Positions 32,401 to 42,740 of a stretch of 64,000 nucleotides of DNA are shown here, piece by piece; the stretch's first letter is position 1, and each line of letters begins with the position of its first letter. A program made the translations under genes and the position numbers. Source of the stretch: Tieghemostelium lacteum (lineage: Eukaryota; Evosea; Eumycetozoa; Dictyosteliales; Raperosteliaceae); the NCBI GenBank assembly GCA_001606155.1, contig LODT01000051.1:372001-436000 (forward strand), read 5' to 3'. The notes beneath the pieces are model-generated. The model made no database searches, was not told the DNA's origin, and was given only the letters and a program-made list of their open reading frames with translations.

Positions 32401-35206
32401 AACCATAGTTCGTGTAAATAGTGCACCACTCTTGCAAATACTTGACAATCAAACTACAATTCCATATAGCACCAAAACCATTCCATTTGTAATGTCAGAT
32501 CTTGATGCTAACACTATTGTTAATGTGACTATAACTTCAATTACACCCAATGGAGGTACTTTTAAAGACCAAAATGGAGTTACAATCTCTTCAACACCTT
32601 ATTCTCTAGGTCAATGGCAATTGAACGGTACTACCTTAGAAGAAAGTTCCCTTTCATTTATAGCACCATCAACATCACCAACAGTTTCATCATTTAACAT
32701 CAAAATTCAAGATTCTGAAGGTTTATCCAACAACTATGATGTTCAAATCAATACAGTAGGATCACGTACCAATAGTCCACCAACAGCCACATTCGTCTCT
32801 CCGTTCTACATCAACCAAGGTTCTGAAACTGCACTCTTTAATCTCACAGGTACCGATCCAGATACACAATTTGATAAAACTCTCAATGTAATTATAAGTG
32901 CTTTACCAACTTTTGGTGAAATTTTGAATTCCCAAAATCAATCAGTTCTCTCCAATGGACCATCACCAATGCTTATAAAGTACCGTCCTACCCCAACATT
33001 CTATGGAACTGATGAATTGGTATTCAACGTTGAGGACACTTTAGGTACACTAGGTCTACAAAGTGTAACTGTTAAATTCTTTGTAGCCCATATTAACCAT
33101 TACCCAACTGGTTCATTACCTGATATCTATGCATCAAATTCCAATCAAGATCCAATACCTATAAACACTATTGCAAATGATTTTGATCATGATACTCTAA
33201 CTGGAATTATAGTTACTCTCCCTCAATATGGACAATTAACTCAATATGATGGTACTCCAATCACAACCTCCAATACCCAAATCACCAACAGTTCACTATT
33301 CTTATACTACCAGCAACCAACTAACTTCTTTTCATCCTTCAATACCACATATTCCATAAAAGTCTGTGATAATGCATCATTACCACTTTGTACTCCTTTG
33401 TCTGCCAATATCTACTACACCCATGTAAACACTCCACCTATTGCCTACGATCAACAAGAAGACTGTCAACAAGGAAAATCTGTTACCATTCAATTAAATT
33501 GCACCGATGCTGAATCCTCCAATCTCCAGGGTAAAATTGTTTCATTGCCACTACATGGATCTTTAAAGACAACAAGTGGTACACCTATAACCTCAACTAC
33601 GCAGTTGGTTCCAACTGTTATTGTATACACTCCAAATCCAGATGAATCCGATGCACAGACTACAGGTGGATTGGGTCCACTAGAGACTATACTGTACCTA
33701 GTTAGAGATGAGCAAGGTATAGAATCAATGCCTGCTAAAATTCAAGTATTTGTAGAACCTGCAGAAGCACCTGTCTACCAAGGTGCATTGTCAATGTCCA
33801 TCAATGAAGACACACCTCTTGTTATACCAATCAAAGCCACACCTGGATCTGGTGGAAATATCAACATGTATCTAATGGATTTCAATGGAAGAGGTACACT
33901 TCAGTTCCTAACTGGAGTACAGATAGTTGATGTCACAACAACACCTTCAAACTTCTCATTCACCAATCCCCAAAATATCTTTAAATATACACCAAATAAG
34001 GATGATACAGGCCAGACTGCATATCTAATCTTTAACCTCTATGACGGATCACAAGTTGGACCTACTTTGAATCTATCCATTTCAGTACTACCTGTTAATG
34101 ATATACCATTAGTTGTTCCTGTAAGCTATGAAACTGATGGCGATATACTGACCCTTCAAAATCTAGTGTTAATGAATGTTAACAGCTCTGCAGTCATCTC
34201 TTGGACTGACAATGACATAGATTCACCAGATAACGAGGTTCAAGGTATAGTAACCCAGATTCCTAAACTTGGAACACTATATAACTATGATCCAAATTCT
34301 ACAGATCACAAAGGTACCATAATAACTGAAAACGGTGTGATTGTAAACAGAACATCTGATGCATCATTCAAAGTTGTCTACCAAGGAATTTTAGGCGACA
34401 TTGGTATAAACTATACAGATTTCTCTGTTGCAGTTTCTGATTTATATAACCAATCATCTGCACATCAAATTAGAATTGATATACGTCCTATTAACCATCC
34501 ACCTTCAATACAAATACCAACAACTTTTTACCAGATTTCACCAAACTCTAACCTAAGTATAAGTGGTGTTTCTGTAGATGATCCTGATGCCTCTGTTCTA
34601 AACTCAACTATGCAAGTTACACTGTCTCTTGGAGCCCTTCCAGGGTCTTCGCTGACCAATGGTGACTGGTTAAAGGTACATCCAGTAGCAGGTACAAGTT
34701 GCATTACCTCAACCTACTCTATACAATGCAATAACACTAAATATCATTTGAATAGTTTTATCAATTCTATTGACATTCATATTGGAAAATCTGGAAATTA
34801 TACAGTTAGAATTGAAGCTAATGATCTAGGACTACAATTCCCAGGTGTCTTACCTCTGACCACCCAGAATCAAATTGCAGTTCTAGTAGGTGCACCTACA
34901 CCTGGTACCTCTACAACTGGGGGAGGTTCAGCTGATGCCATTGTAACTTCAGATAAACCAAAGAAGAATCTTGCACTAATGATATCTCTAATTGTAGTTG
35001 GTTGTGTATTGGTACTTTTAGTATTAGGATTCCTAGCCTATAGATACTATAAGAGAAGCAGACCTATTCCTCCACCACCACCTACAGGTAGCAGCTTTGC
35101 AGGTCAATTTAACATCTCCAATAACCCACTATACAATTCTGCAACTAAAACAATGAAACATAACAAAAAGCTAAAACTTGAATTGGCCAATATTCAAGAT
35201 TATTAA
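29435..35206 (+). CDS. Sib-like (similar to integrin beta) adhesion receptor
   Basis: Exons 29435-29498, 29584-29952 and 30021-35206, both junctions in phase 1; 1872 residues. The first 63-base exon encodes just the signal peptide. The ectodomain has a beta-rich N-terminal region, two EGF-like modules near residue 380 (CVCNTGWTGAQCDQC, CLCNQGWTGPSC), a VWA domain at about 490-670 (NILLLVDETASATSAY, YALGKFSDSS, RILILITDND) with a DxTxS variant of the metal-binding MIDAS, and about ten cadherin/CBM-like repeats with PPTxxxF and TDxDxD motifs. A single transmembrane helix (LMISLIVVGCVLVLLVLGFLAY) leads to a short tail with PPPPP and FNISNNPLYNSATKT. The VWA, membrane helix and NPxY tail are the plan of D. 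discoideum SibA, which binds talin in adhesion and phagocytosis. Assignment to Sib is by architecture. Confidence 0.82.
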
Positions 35207-35304
35207 AATTACCGATAAAAACTTTGAATTATCAAATATTGCAAAATTTAAACAGTCTTTTTGATTCTTTAGATATCTAGATATTTAATTAGCACAAATA
35301 CTTT

Positions 35305-36972
35305 TTATTTATATTTACAATCATATTTTATCAATAAAATTACAATAGGTCTTTCAATAAACGGAATACACTGAATTTGTTTGTTAAATTTAAGTATATC
35401 CTCTAATTGTAAAAGTTGATCAGGCTGAATGACATTCAAGTTGGTACCAAATGGTAAATTTAGTTTTCTTAAAGTGTGATTATGTGTAAGAATATCAATG
35501 ATGATAGGTATTTTTTGATATTTTTGGTTATTACTAGTTTGTTCAATTTCTAGACATTCTAAAATTACGTTAGATTGAATTTGTTGAATTAGACTGCTTA
35601 GCGGTTCATCCTCTGGAATCTGTAAGTAGTTTATAAGTAAACTACGAAGATTAGGTAGATTTAAACCAATGAAACCTATACATTGTTTTACAGTTATGTT
35701 CATAAATTTCATAGATGTTACATTGACAAATCTATCATTAAAACAATCCATGTATTCTGAAATGTTAAAGAAAAGCAATTCAAGTGAATGAATACTTTTG
35801 AAAACCTCAGGACTTGTTAAAAGTTTTGTTGTAAATAGTCTGATGTATATTGACTCCCCATCTTTGGAAAGTGAAGGATCGGTAGTGTTCCTAAGTACCA
35901 ATGATTCTAGATTCTGGAATATTGGATACTTATGAAAATTCCTCTGATGGTTTAGTAAAAGTGATGTATTTATAGCTAGTGATCTAATGTTTAACTTAGA
36001 GATACTAGATAGAAAATCAAGGGTTGATTCTTGGTTAATCATTATATCAAGATCTAAATGTGTTATTCGATTGTTGTTCACTATAGGTTGTGTAACACCT
36101 TCATTGTGAATATCAGAATTAGGAATTACAATAATGATTGATTGTATTTTTACTAGACTTGAAATGAGTGTTGAAATGGTACTGTGTTTAATAGATGATC
36201 CTTCAGAACCATAGTACTCAAATGTTTCTATAGTCTTTGATATTTTACTTTGGCTAACTCTACCAAGTATATCGTCATGTATATTGAGATACCCTGGTTT
36301 GTCATGTAACCTTATATTACTACATTCTAGTTTCTTTACAACCTCTAAATTATCAATGAGTGTATATAGACTTTCCAATGATGATATAGTCATTGGAAAT
36401 ATTGTTAATGATGTAATGGATCTATAAGCTCTACCACTACTTGGAAATTTGTAAGTTGGAGGTGCATTAATTAGATACAACCACACAATATCGTATTGGA
36501 AAATGTCATCATTGGAATACACAGAATCAAAACATGATACAGACACAATCAATTCTATTTGTTTCCTGGTACACATATTCAGGTTCTTAAAACCACATGG
36601 CTCTTTACCCACAACCACAGTCAAATATTTTAAATTTTGAAAATTCTCTATATCTACACTATGTATTTGTTTACAAAAGATACTGGATACCTTGTCAACA
36701 ATATCAGGTGTGATGATATCTTTCCAATTAGGTTTTTCTGTGTTAATATATATCTCAAACTGAATATCAGATCTCAGTAGAGTGTCAAGTATCTTCTTTG
36801 TGGTACCAACTACATTTTCATTAAAATATAGTTTTGGTAATATACACTTATTCCATTGCTTGGATATCAATGGAAACTTTTTACAACAATAGGTGAAATG
36901 TTCAAGACCGCCAACAAAATTTAAAACATAATCTAAGATCTTTACTATCAAGTGGTGAGAGATATTTAACAT
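35305..36972 (-). CDS. F-box/LRR-like family protein
   Basis: Single exon, 555 residues from ATG at 36972 (the frame opens a few codons earlier at a TTG). The N-terminus ISHHLIVKILDYVLNFVGGL and KFPLISKQWNKCILPKLYF is the family's F-box-like signature; irregular leucine-rich repeats fill the rest (LESLYTLIDNLEVVKKLECS, NLESLVLRNTTDP, LRSLLINYLQIP). It is more diverged from the A1-A3 cluster than these are from each other. Its role, probably protein-protein recognition, is inferred. It ends 99 bases from the 3' end of the Sib-like gene, tail-to-tail. Confidence 0.72.
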   Translation of the reverse strand: MLNISHHLIVKILDYVLNFVGGLEHFTYCCKKFPLISKQWNKCILPKLYFNENVVGTTKKILDTLLRSDIQFEIYINTEKPNWKDIITPDIVDKVSSIFCKQIHSVDIENFQNLKYLTVVVGKEPCGFKNLNMCTRKQIELIVSVSCFDSVYSNDDIFQYDIVWLYLINAPPTYKFPSSGRAYRSITSLTIFPMTISSLESLYTLIDNLEVVKKLECSNIRLHDKPGYLNIHDDILGRVSQSKISKTIETFEYYGSEGSSIKHSTISTLISSLVKIQSIIIVIPNSDIHNEGVTQPIVNNNRITHLDLDIMINQESTLDFLSSISKLNIRSLAINTSLLLNHQRNFHKYPIFQNLESLVLRNTTDPSLSKDGESIYIRLFTTKLLTSPEVFKSIHSLELLFFNISEYMDCFNDRFVNVTSMKFMNITVKQCIGFIGLNLPNLRSLLINYLQIPEDEPLSSLIQQIQSNVILECLEIEQTSNNQKYQKIPIIIDILTHNHTLRKLNLPFGTNLNVIQPDQLLQLEDILKFNKQIQCIPFIERPIVILLIKYDCKYK

Positions 36973-37665
36973 GTTAAACTGCAAATTGAAAATTTGAAAA
37001 ATGGATGTGTTGTGTCTTCACAAAAAAAAACCTAGAATTTCAGATAGATGTACAAATAGATATTTTGACAACCTTTCGGTAAAATTTACAAAGATAATTA
37101 TGTCACTATCCAAAAAACGACACGCAAATTAAATATCTCTATCTTTACTTGTTTCAATATTTTATAGTGTTGGTTGATTCTTTCAAATAATTATTGCAAA
37201 TTTAGAAAAATATTCGATCGATTTCTTTGCAAAAATTGGGTTTTTTATCCAAAGAAAATAAAAAAAATATAAAATTATTTCAAAGTATCAGTAAATGTGG
37301 GAAATTCACTATTTCCATCTTTTGATATGTGTCATCTTTGATTTGAAAAGGGGGTCAAAATAAATGTAAATTCTAGGTTTTTCATAAACATTTTAATATT
37401 CATTTCTTATACTACAAATACTTCACGAACAGTAAAGATTTTTTTCATAATCAAACAGATATTTCAAAAAAAAAAAACCCCAATTTTCTTTGATTAATTT
37501 GAATAAATACAAAGTCTTTCGATTTTTTCATCACTGTTAGATATCATTTTCCCACCACCCCTCATCTTTTCTATCATTAAAGTGATAGAAAAATAGTAGT
37601 AAAATCTTTACTTTTTTATATATATATAAACATCAAAATATTTTTAATGTATTAAACACAAGAAA
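36973..37665. promoter_or_regulatory. Divergent promoter region
   Basis: About 690 bases between the F-box-like gene (minus) and the VPS9 gene (plus). It is AT-rich with A and T runs and a CA/C-rich block CCCACCACCCCTCA near 37552, about 110 bases before the VPS9 start, followed by a TATATATATA stretch at 37618-37628 that may be the core promoter. No gene is visible. Confidence 0.4.
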
Positions 37666-40600
37666 ATGGTGAAATCAATGAGTGCTATTAATGTTAGTAC
37701 TACTTCATCATCAGGAGGTTCAAATTTGTCAATGGATTTATTTGAAACAGTGGACCAATTTATAGTAATTCAAGATAAAAAATCATTTTTATCCAATAAT
37801 AGCCCACCATTGCAAAAAAATAGTCACCCCACAACCACTACTTCTACAAATAGCAATAATGGTAGTAATCTTAGTAGCAATGGGTTACCGGAAAACCATA
37901 TATCATCCAGTAAAAGTTATTCATCTTCGACTTTGGATGTATTAAATTCACTTATAGATTTTGAATCACCATCATCATTCTATAAATCCAAACCATCTTC
38001 TTTGGAGAATTTGGATCAACAACAGCAACAGCAACAACAACAACAGCCAAATAGTACAACATTTGAAGATTTATCTATACTTGAACATCCAAAGAGAGAC
38101 CATTCAATTGAGAAAATTAAAAAATTAGATAATCAGGATATTGATAAGACGAATATCCTAGATAATAATACTGATGATATTGATTCTCTCATTATGGATA
38201 TTGATAATTTGGTTGTTGATTTGGGTGACATTGAAAATGATTTAAGAAATTCAAGAAAAGATCTAAGATCCCTGATGCTACCTAGAAATGTTGGATCACT
38301 TTTAGAAGAAGCCGTTAAAAGTGGTGATGATTCTTCACTATACTCTGTACAAACACTTCCAAATAAAAGATCAATACCATTTACAAAACCATCTATATCT
38401 TCAATGATATTTACAAAAGATCAACAACAAGATGATCAGCCTCAACATCAACAGCAAAAAGAAGAAAATGAAATTAAAGATGAATTGGATTTTGAATTAG
38501 AAAAAGACTATACACTAAAAGAGATTGAAAATTTAATTAAAATATCAACTCTTAATATAAATCAACATCTTGAACAGCAAAATCAACTACAAAAGCAAAA
38601 AAAGAAATTGGAAAAACAAAAACTAAAGGAACAACTACAAAAGGAAAAAGAAAGTACTATTATAACACCTCCATTACCATCCATGCCAAATTTAGAGTCA
38701 CATAGACCTTTACAAGAGAGTAATAGTTCTGATTCATTACAAAGTTCAACATCACCTAGATTACAAGGTAATAATAATAATAATAGTAATTACACACCAA
38801 CTACCACAACAACAAGCCCAAACTCCAATTCATGTACAGCTAAATGGACTTATGGAGCAGCTAGAAAGTCATTGACACAGAGTGGAAGTGGTAGTCCAAG
38901 TCCTACATTATCACCAACTAGTTTATCACCACCAGGATCACCAGTGATACAAACTACTACCAGACAACACATTTGGAGAAAATCACAATCTACAAGTCAC
39001 CATCCAAGATCATCTACAGATCCTTCATCATTAAATACATTTGATCGTAAATCTATCATAAATCTTGAACCTATAAATCCAAATAACAACAATATCAATG
39101 ATATGGATAAATCAACTAAACATAGATCAACATTTCCAGGCTCATTGGACGAGATTAAGAACCAAAACGATGGATCTCATATCATATCACCACCAGTATT
39201 AACAAGATCAACTATTACCACTAAATTCAGAGGTCATTTAGCACCACTTTTAACCTTTGATTCGAATACTATGGAATACTCCATTATGGATCCAAAAAAA
39301 CAAAAAATTGATTTAGAAAATCAAACTAAAATCAATAGAGTATGTACATACCCCAACATTCCTTATTAAATGTGAAATATTTTACAATTTACTAATATTT
39401 ATTTAAAGTTAAAAGAATTATTGAAAAATTATAGAAATAAGATTATATCATTGATTAATAAGATATCAAAGGTTAATGAAGATCTTCAGAGAGTAAAGAA
39501 TGGTTACATTTTGAAATTTGAAAAGAGAAATAAATTCTATTTGGCAGATCATCAATTCCACCTTAGTACACTGTATAGAGAGTATTACAGTGTAAAGATA
39601 CTGTCCATTGACCTCAACCAACAACTTGGTAAAGAAAGAATGGAATTCCTAAAATCCAAGTTAATACACATTGGTTCTTTAATTACAGTTCTAAAGAATT
39701 ACAATCAAGATAAATCTCAAAATATCATTGTCTATTCCAGTTTTTTCCTAAAAACCAATGAACTTTTAAATCCAAATATATCAATTCTATCAAAAATTAG
39801 AAAGTTAAAAGTATGTAAAATATTTTGAGAAATAGTCATGTAAATATACTAATTTAATTTTATTTTAAATTTAAGTTATTAAGTATTAAAGAAAAATTAT
39901 TGAAATCTAATTATAAGGTATTTATGGAAAATAATTATTATAATTCTACAATCGAGAAGAGAGCTAGAAAGTTGTTTGATATAATTTCAAGAGGGAAGTT
40001 ACATAAAGAGTTTAAGCATTACTATCCATGGGATGAAAACCATGAAATACAAATGGAGTTGTCTACCCTATTATGGGATTCTAGATTTAAAGAGGGTAAG
40101 CAAATTCACCATCTAATCAATATCATCAGTGACGATTGTACAGGTCCAAAGAATATCAAAGCCATTGATATTGAAATTTTTATTGAAAAGTTTTGTGAAA
40201 AGTTGATTGAAACCTATAACCTCAATGCACCACCACCTTTACCTAGTGGCACTGTGGTTATAAATAACACACTAAAGAGTAGTAATGCACTGTTGTCAAG
40301 TTCTAATACTATAGTTCCTCCTCCAAGTCACATTTCAACTCAACCTCTACAATCACCACACCAAATCACATTGGAGAATATCGAGGCTATATCATCTCTT
40401 CCTACTCCTCCATCCACTATGCCCCATGCCATATCAGTAAGTGGTAACAATGTGATTACTCAGGTTGAAATCTCTCCACAAGATCTTGTATCTTCAACCT
40501 CATCCACAACCCAAATCTATCATTTACTATCCCAACTCTTTAAGAGAATATTCTATCCTGAGATCTACCATCTTATGAAAATCATCATTAGTAAAGAAAC

Positions 40601-41264
40601 AGGAGGAGTCACATTAAAATATGATTATGACCTTGTAGACAAGATTAACCAGTGCCATAACCTCGATCTCCAAGACCTCAATCTAATGCCAACAGATTTC
40701 CCATCACTCTCAGTTGACCAGCTTAAACATCACTTCCAAGGACCTATATCCACCCTGAATGAACTCAATTTCCACGTGGTACCTATCGACCTTGTATACA
40801 CAATACAACAGACATTGTCATCAATCTACAATACCTGTATCGGAATACTAAACAACAAAGAACAGATATCTAACCCCCCACCACCAAAATCTCCAATCAA
40901 AAAATCATCAAAATCATTCCACATTAAAAATGATGGATCCAGATTAAAAACTGGTTCATTTATAGGTAAAGATCAGTATCTTTCATTTGAGCAAACATCA
41001 GACGAAGAGTCTATTGAAAAACCACATAAACCACAACAACAACAGAACCACCATCACATAGAACGTAAACCACCAGTATCATTAAGTGCTGATGATCTAT
41101 TCCCATTGTTAATCTATGTATTGATGAACTCTGATGTCATTGGATTCTCCAAATGCATTGTAACCATTATAGAACAATTCTCAAGTGAATTGGAATTAAA
41201 TGGTGAATTTGGATGGTGTTCAGTTTCTTTTCAAGCTGCCATATCTCACTTGAATCAACTTTGA
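37666..41264 (+). CDS. VPS9-domain Rab guanine-nucleotide exchange factor
   Basis: Exons 37666-39339, 39409-39810 and 39876-41264, both junctions in phase 0; 1154 residues. The first 560 residues are low-complexity (poly-Gln, Ser/Thr, Pro) with short coiled-coil segments. The second half has the helical bundle and VPS9 domain: YPWDENHEIQMELSTLLWDS, then the catalytic C-terminus SADDLFPLLIYVLMNSDVIG ... GEFGWCSVSFQAAISHL, where the Asp of the DDLFPLL helix and the E-x-G-[WY]-x-x-x-x-F motif are the family's contact elements. VPS9 proteins activate Rab5-family GTPases on endosomes. An unrelated Asn/Pro/His-rich insert splits the domain. The last 170 bases are copied as two relics further downstream, so this gene took part in the local tandem duplications. 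Confidence 0.85.
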
Positions 41265-41572
41265 AATTTTCCATAAACATTTCATTTTTATTTATTTAAA
41301 CATTAATATATTAATATAATATTTTGTTAAAGAATGTTGATAAAGTTTATTTCTGCTGATTAATCTTCCGCAATTGCATTTAATTCTCTCTTTACAATAC
41401 AATAGATGTATATCTTTATTTAACTCACACAATTTGAAAAGATGAACCAAAGGAAAAAGGTGAGAAATATGTTAAAAATAACTATCTATTATTCTTAACA
41501 AGTGTACACTTGGTGGATTCATATGTTAAAATAAATAAAAGTTTTTTGTTTAGTTTAATTGTTCATTGAAAA
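41265..41572. other. Spacer at the left edge of an inserted block
   Basis: 308 bases after the VPS9 stop. The first ~40 (to about 41305) match the sequence that follows the VPS9 remnants in the relics at 44.7 and 46.85 kb; the similarity then stops. I take about 41305-41310 as the left boundary of a 1.33-kb block absent from the duplicated copies. The rest is AT-rich without a recognised feature. Confidence 0.45.
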
Positions 41573-42343
41573 ATGAATACAAACAATAATAATCAACAAA
41601 CAACAACTACAACAACGACTAGCTCAACTAATATTAAAACACAGCAAATACCCAATGCTTTTACACTTACTGAAGGTACTACTGCTCAACAAATCATAGA
41701 TCACCTCAAAATTCCTGAGGGGGATGATAAATCAAATATTAGTAAATTTAACCTTAATGGTAGTTCACTATTGAATCCCGAAGTAACATTAGATATTCTT
41801 ATTCGTACCCTTGGAATTTCTCTACCAACAGCTTTATCATTACTTGCACTTAGAACCACAACCCCTTCAGGTATGTAAATTAAACACCTATCACTAATTT
41901 AAAGACCTTTTGTTCATTGAAACTAATATATTTTGTAACATAACCTCAATTCAAACACCTTTTGACATTCAACTACACAATAGGTACACAAGTAGAGCAA
42001 GGTATGTAGATTGTTTTGGATACTTTTTATAGGATTTATGGTTAATATGAATTAACTTTTAGATTTAAGTTCACACAAAAGAAAGTTAGATGAAGAATAA
42101 GTATATATACACAGGGATAAATTATTAAAACTTGAAAAAGATATTTTAGAGTTACAAGAGGTACAGTTAACAAATGATATTAAAAATATGAATATCTCTA
42201 ACTATTCAACCAATCTTTTTTAGAAAAAAAACATTCCCAGGGAACCAAAAGAAGGTATATTTCAAGGTATTTTGGGGAAATTCAAAAAAAATAAAGATAA
42301 AGAAAATACAGGTTCAACAACAACATCAATTATATATATATAA
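41573..42343 (+). CDS. Small Thr/Asn-rich protein with predicted coiled coil, up to five exons
   Basis: Family not recognised. Exon 1 is 41573-41870 (poly-Thr start, then FTLTEGTTAQQIIDHLKIPE and ILIRTLGISLPTALSLLAL), exon 2 an 18-base micro-exon 41984-42001, exon 3 from 42063. If exon 3 runs on, a TAA at 42098 closes a 117-residue protein. If a 30-base intron (42085-42114, GTTAGA to CACAG) is removed, the frame continues through exons 42115-42160 and 42224-42343 to give 167 residues with SSHKRKDKLLKLEKDILELQ and a Lys-rich end. The long model joins in the correct phase at every step, which argues for it, but a 30-base intron would be very short. It sits within the inserted block between the VPS9 gene and F-box gene A1. 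Confidence 0.6.
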
Positions 42344-42443
42344 CTTAGAGACATAATTTTGTTCGGATTATTTAAGAACAGAATAACAGAATAAGATAAA
42401 TATTTGATTCATTTTATTTATATTCAGAATATAATTGATAAAA

Positions 42444-42677
42444 ATGAGAAAGGAAATTATAATTCAATTGGATAATTCCGAAATTGAAGACATAAATTTG
42501 GTTTCCAATGGAAAAGTTGAAGAGAAATTATCTAAAAGTGTTTATAACTTTCTTGAACAAGGTAGAAAACAATTGGAAAAGAGATTAGTTGAAAATCATG
42601 TAATTTATTGTATAAATACTGGTTTTGGTGGTAATCTTTTTAAAATTTTTTTGATTTTTTTGGTTTGGTTTAGTTAG
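42444..42677 (+). pseudogene. Truncated 5' end of a histidine/phenylalanine ammonia-lyase gene
   Basis: Starting at ATG 42444 the frame reads IIIQLDNSEIEDINLVSNG, then KSVYNFLEQGRKQLEKRLVE and NHVIYCINTGFGGN. This matches the N-terminal 60 residues of the aromatic amino-acid lyase family, ending in the V-Y-x-I-N-T-G-F-G loop that precedes the active site; the Gly usually found before INTGFG is Cys here. Directly after GGN (about 42633) similarity ends and sequence homologous to the upstream regions of F-box copies A2 and A3 begins. The catalytic ASG motif and all the rest are missing, so it cannot make an enzyme. A remnant carried in with the inserted block is the simplest reading. Confidence 0.75.
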
Positions 42678-42740
42678 TTGAACAACACATTTTTGATTTT
42701 TTTGATTTAGTTATCAACTACACAAAAGCAGGAATATAAA

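Noticed and set aside
42444-42740. Continuation of the ammonia-lyase frame through a small intron into the A1 leader
   Set aside because: Possible donor GTAATC and acceptors exist, but the following sequence has no lyase similarity and matches the leaders of A2 and A3.
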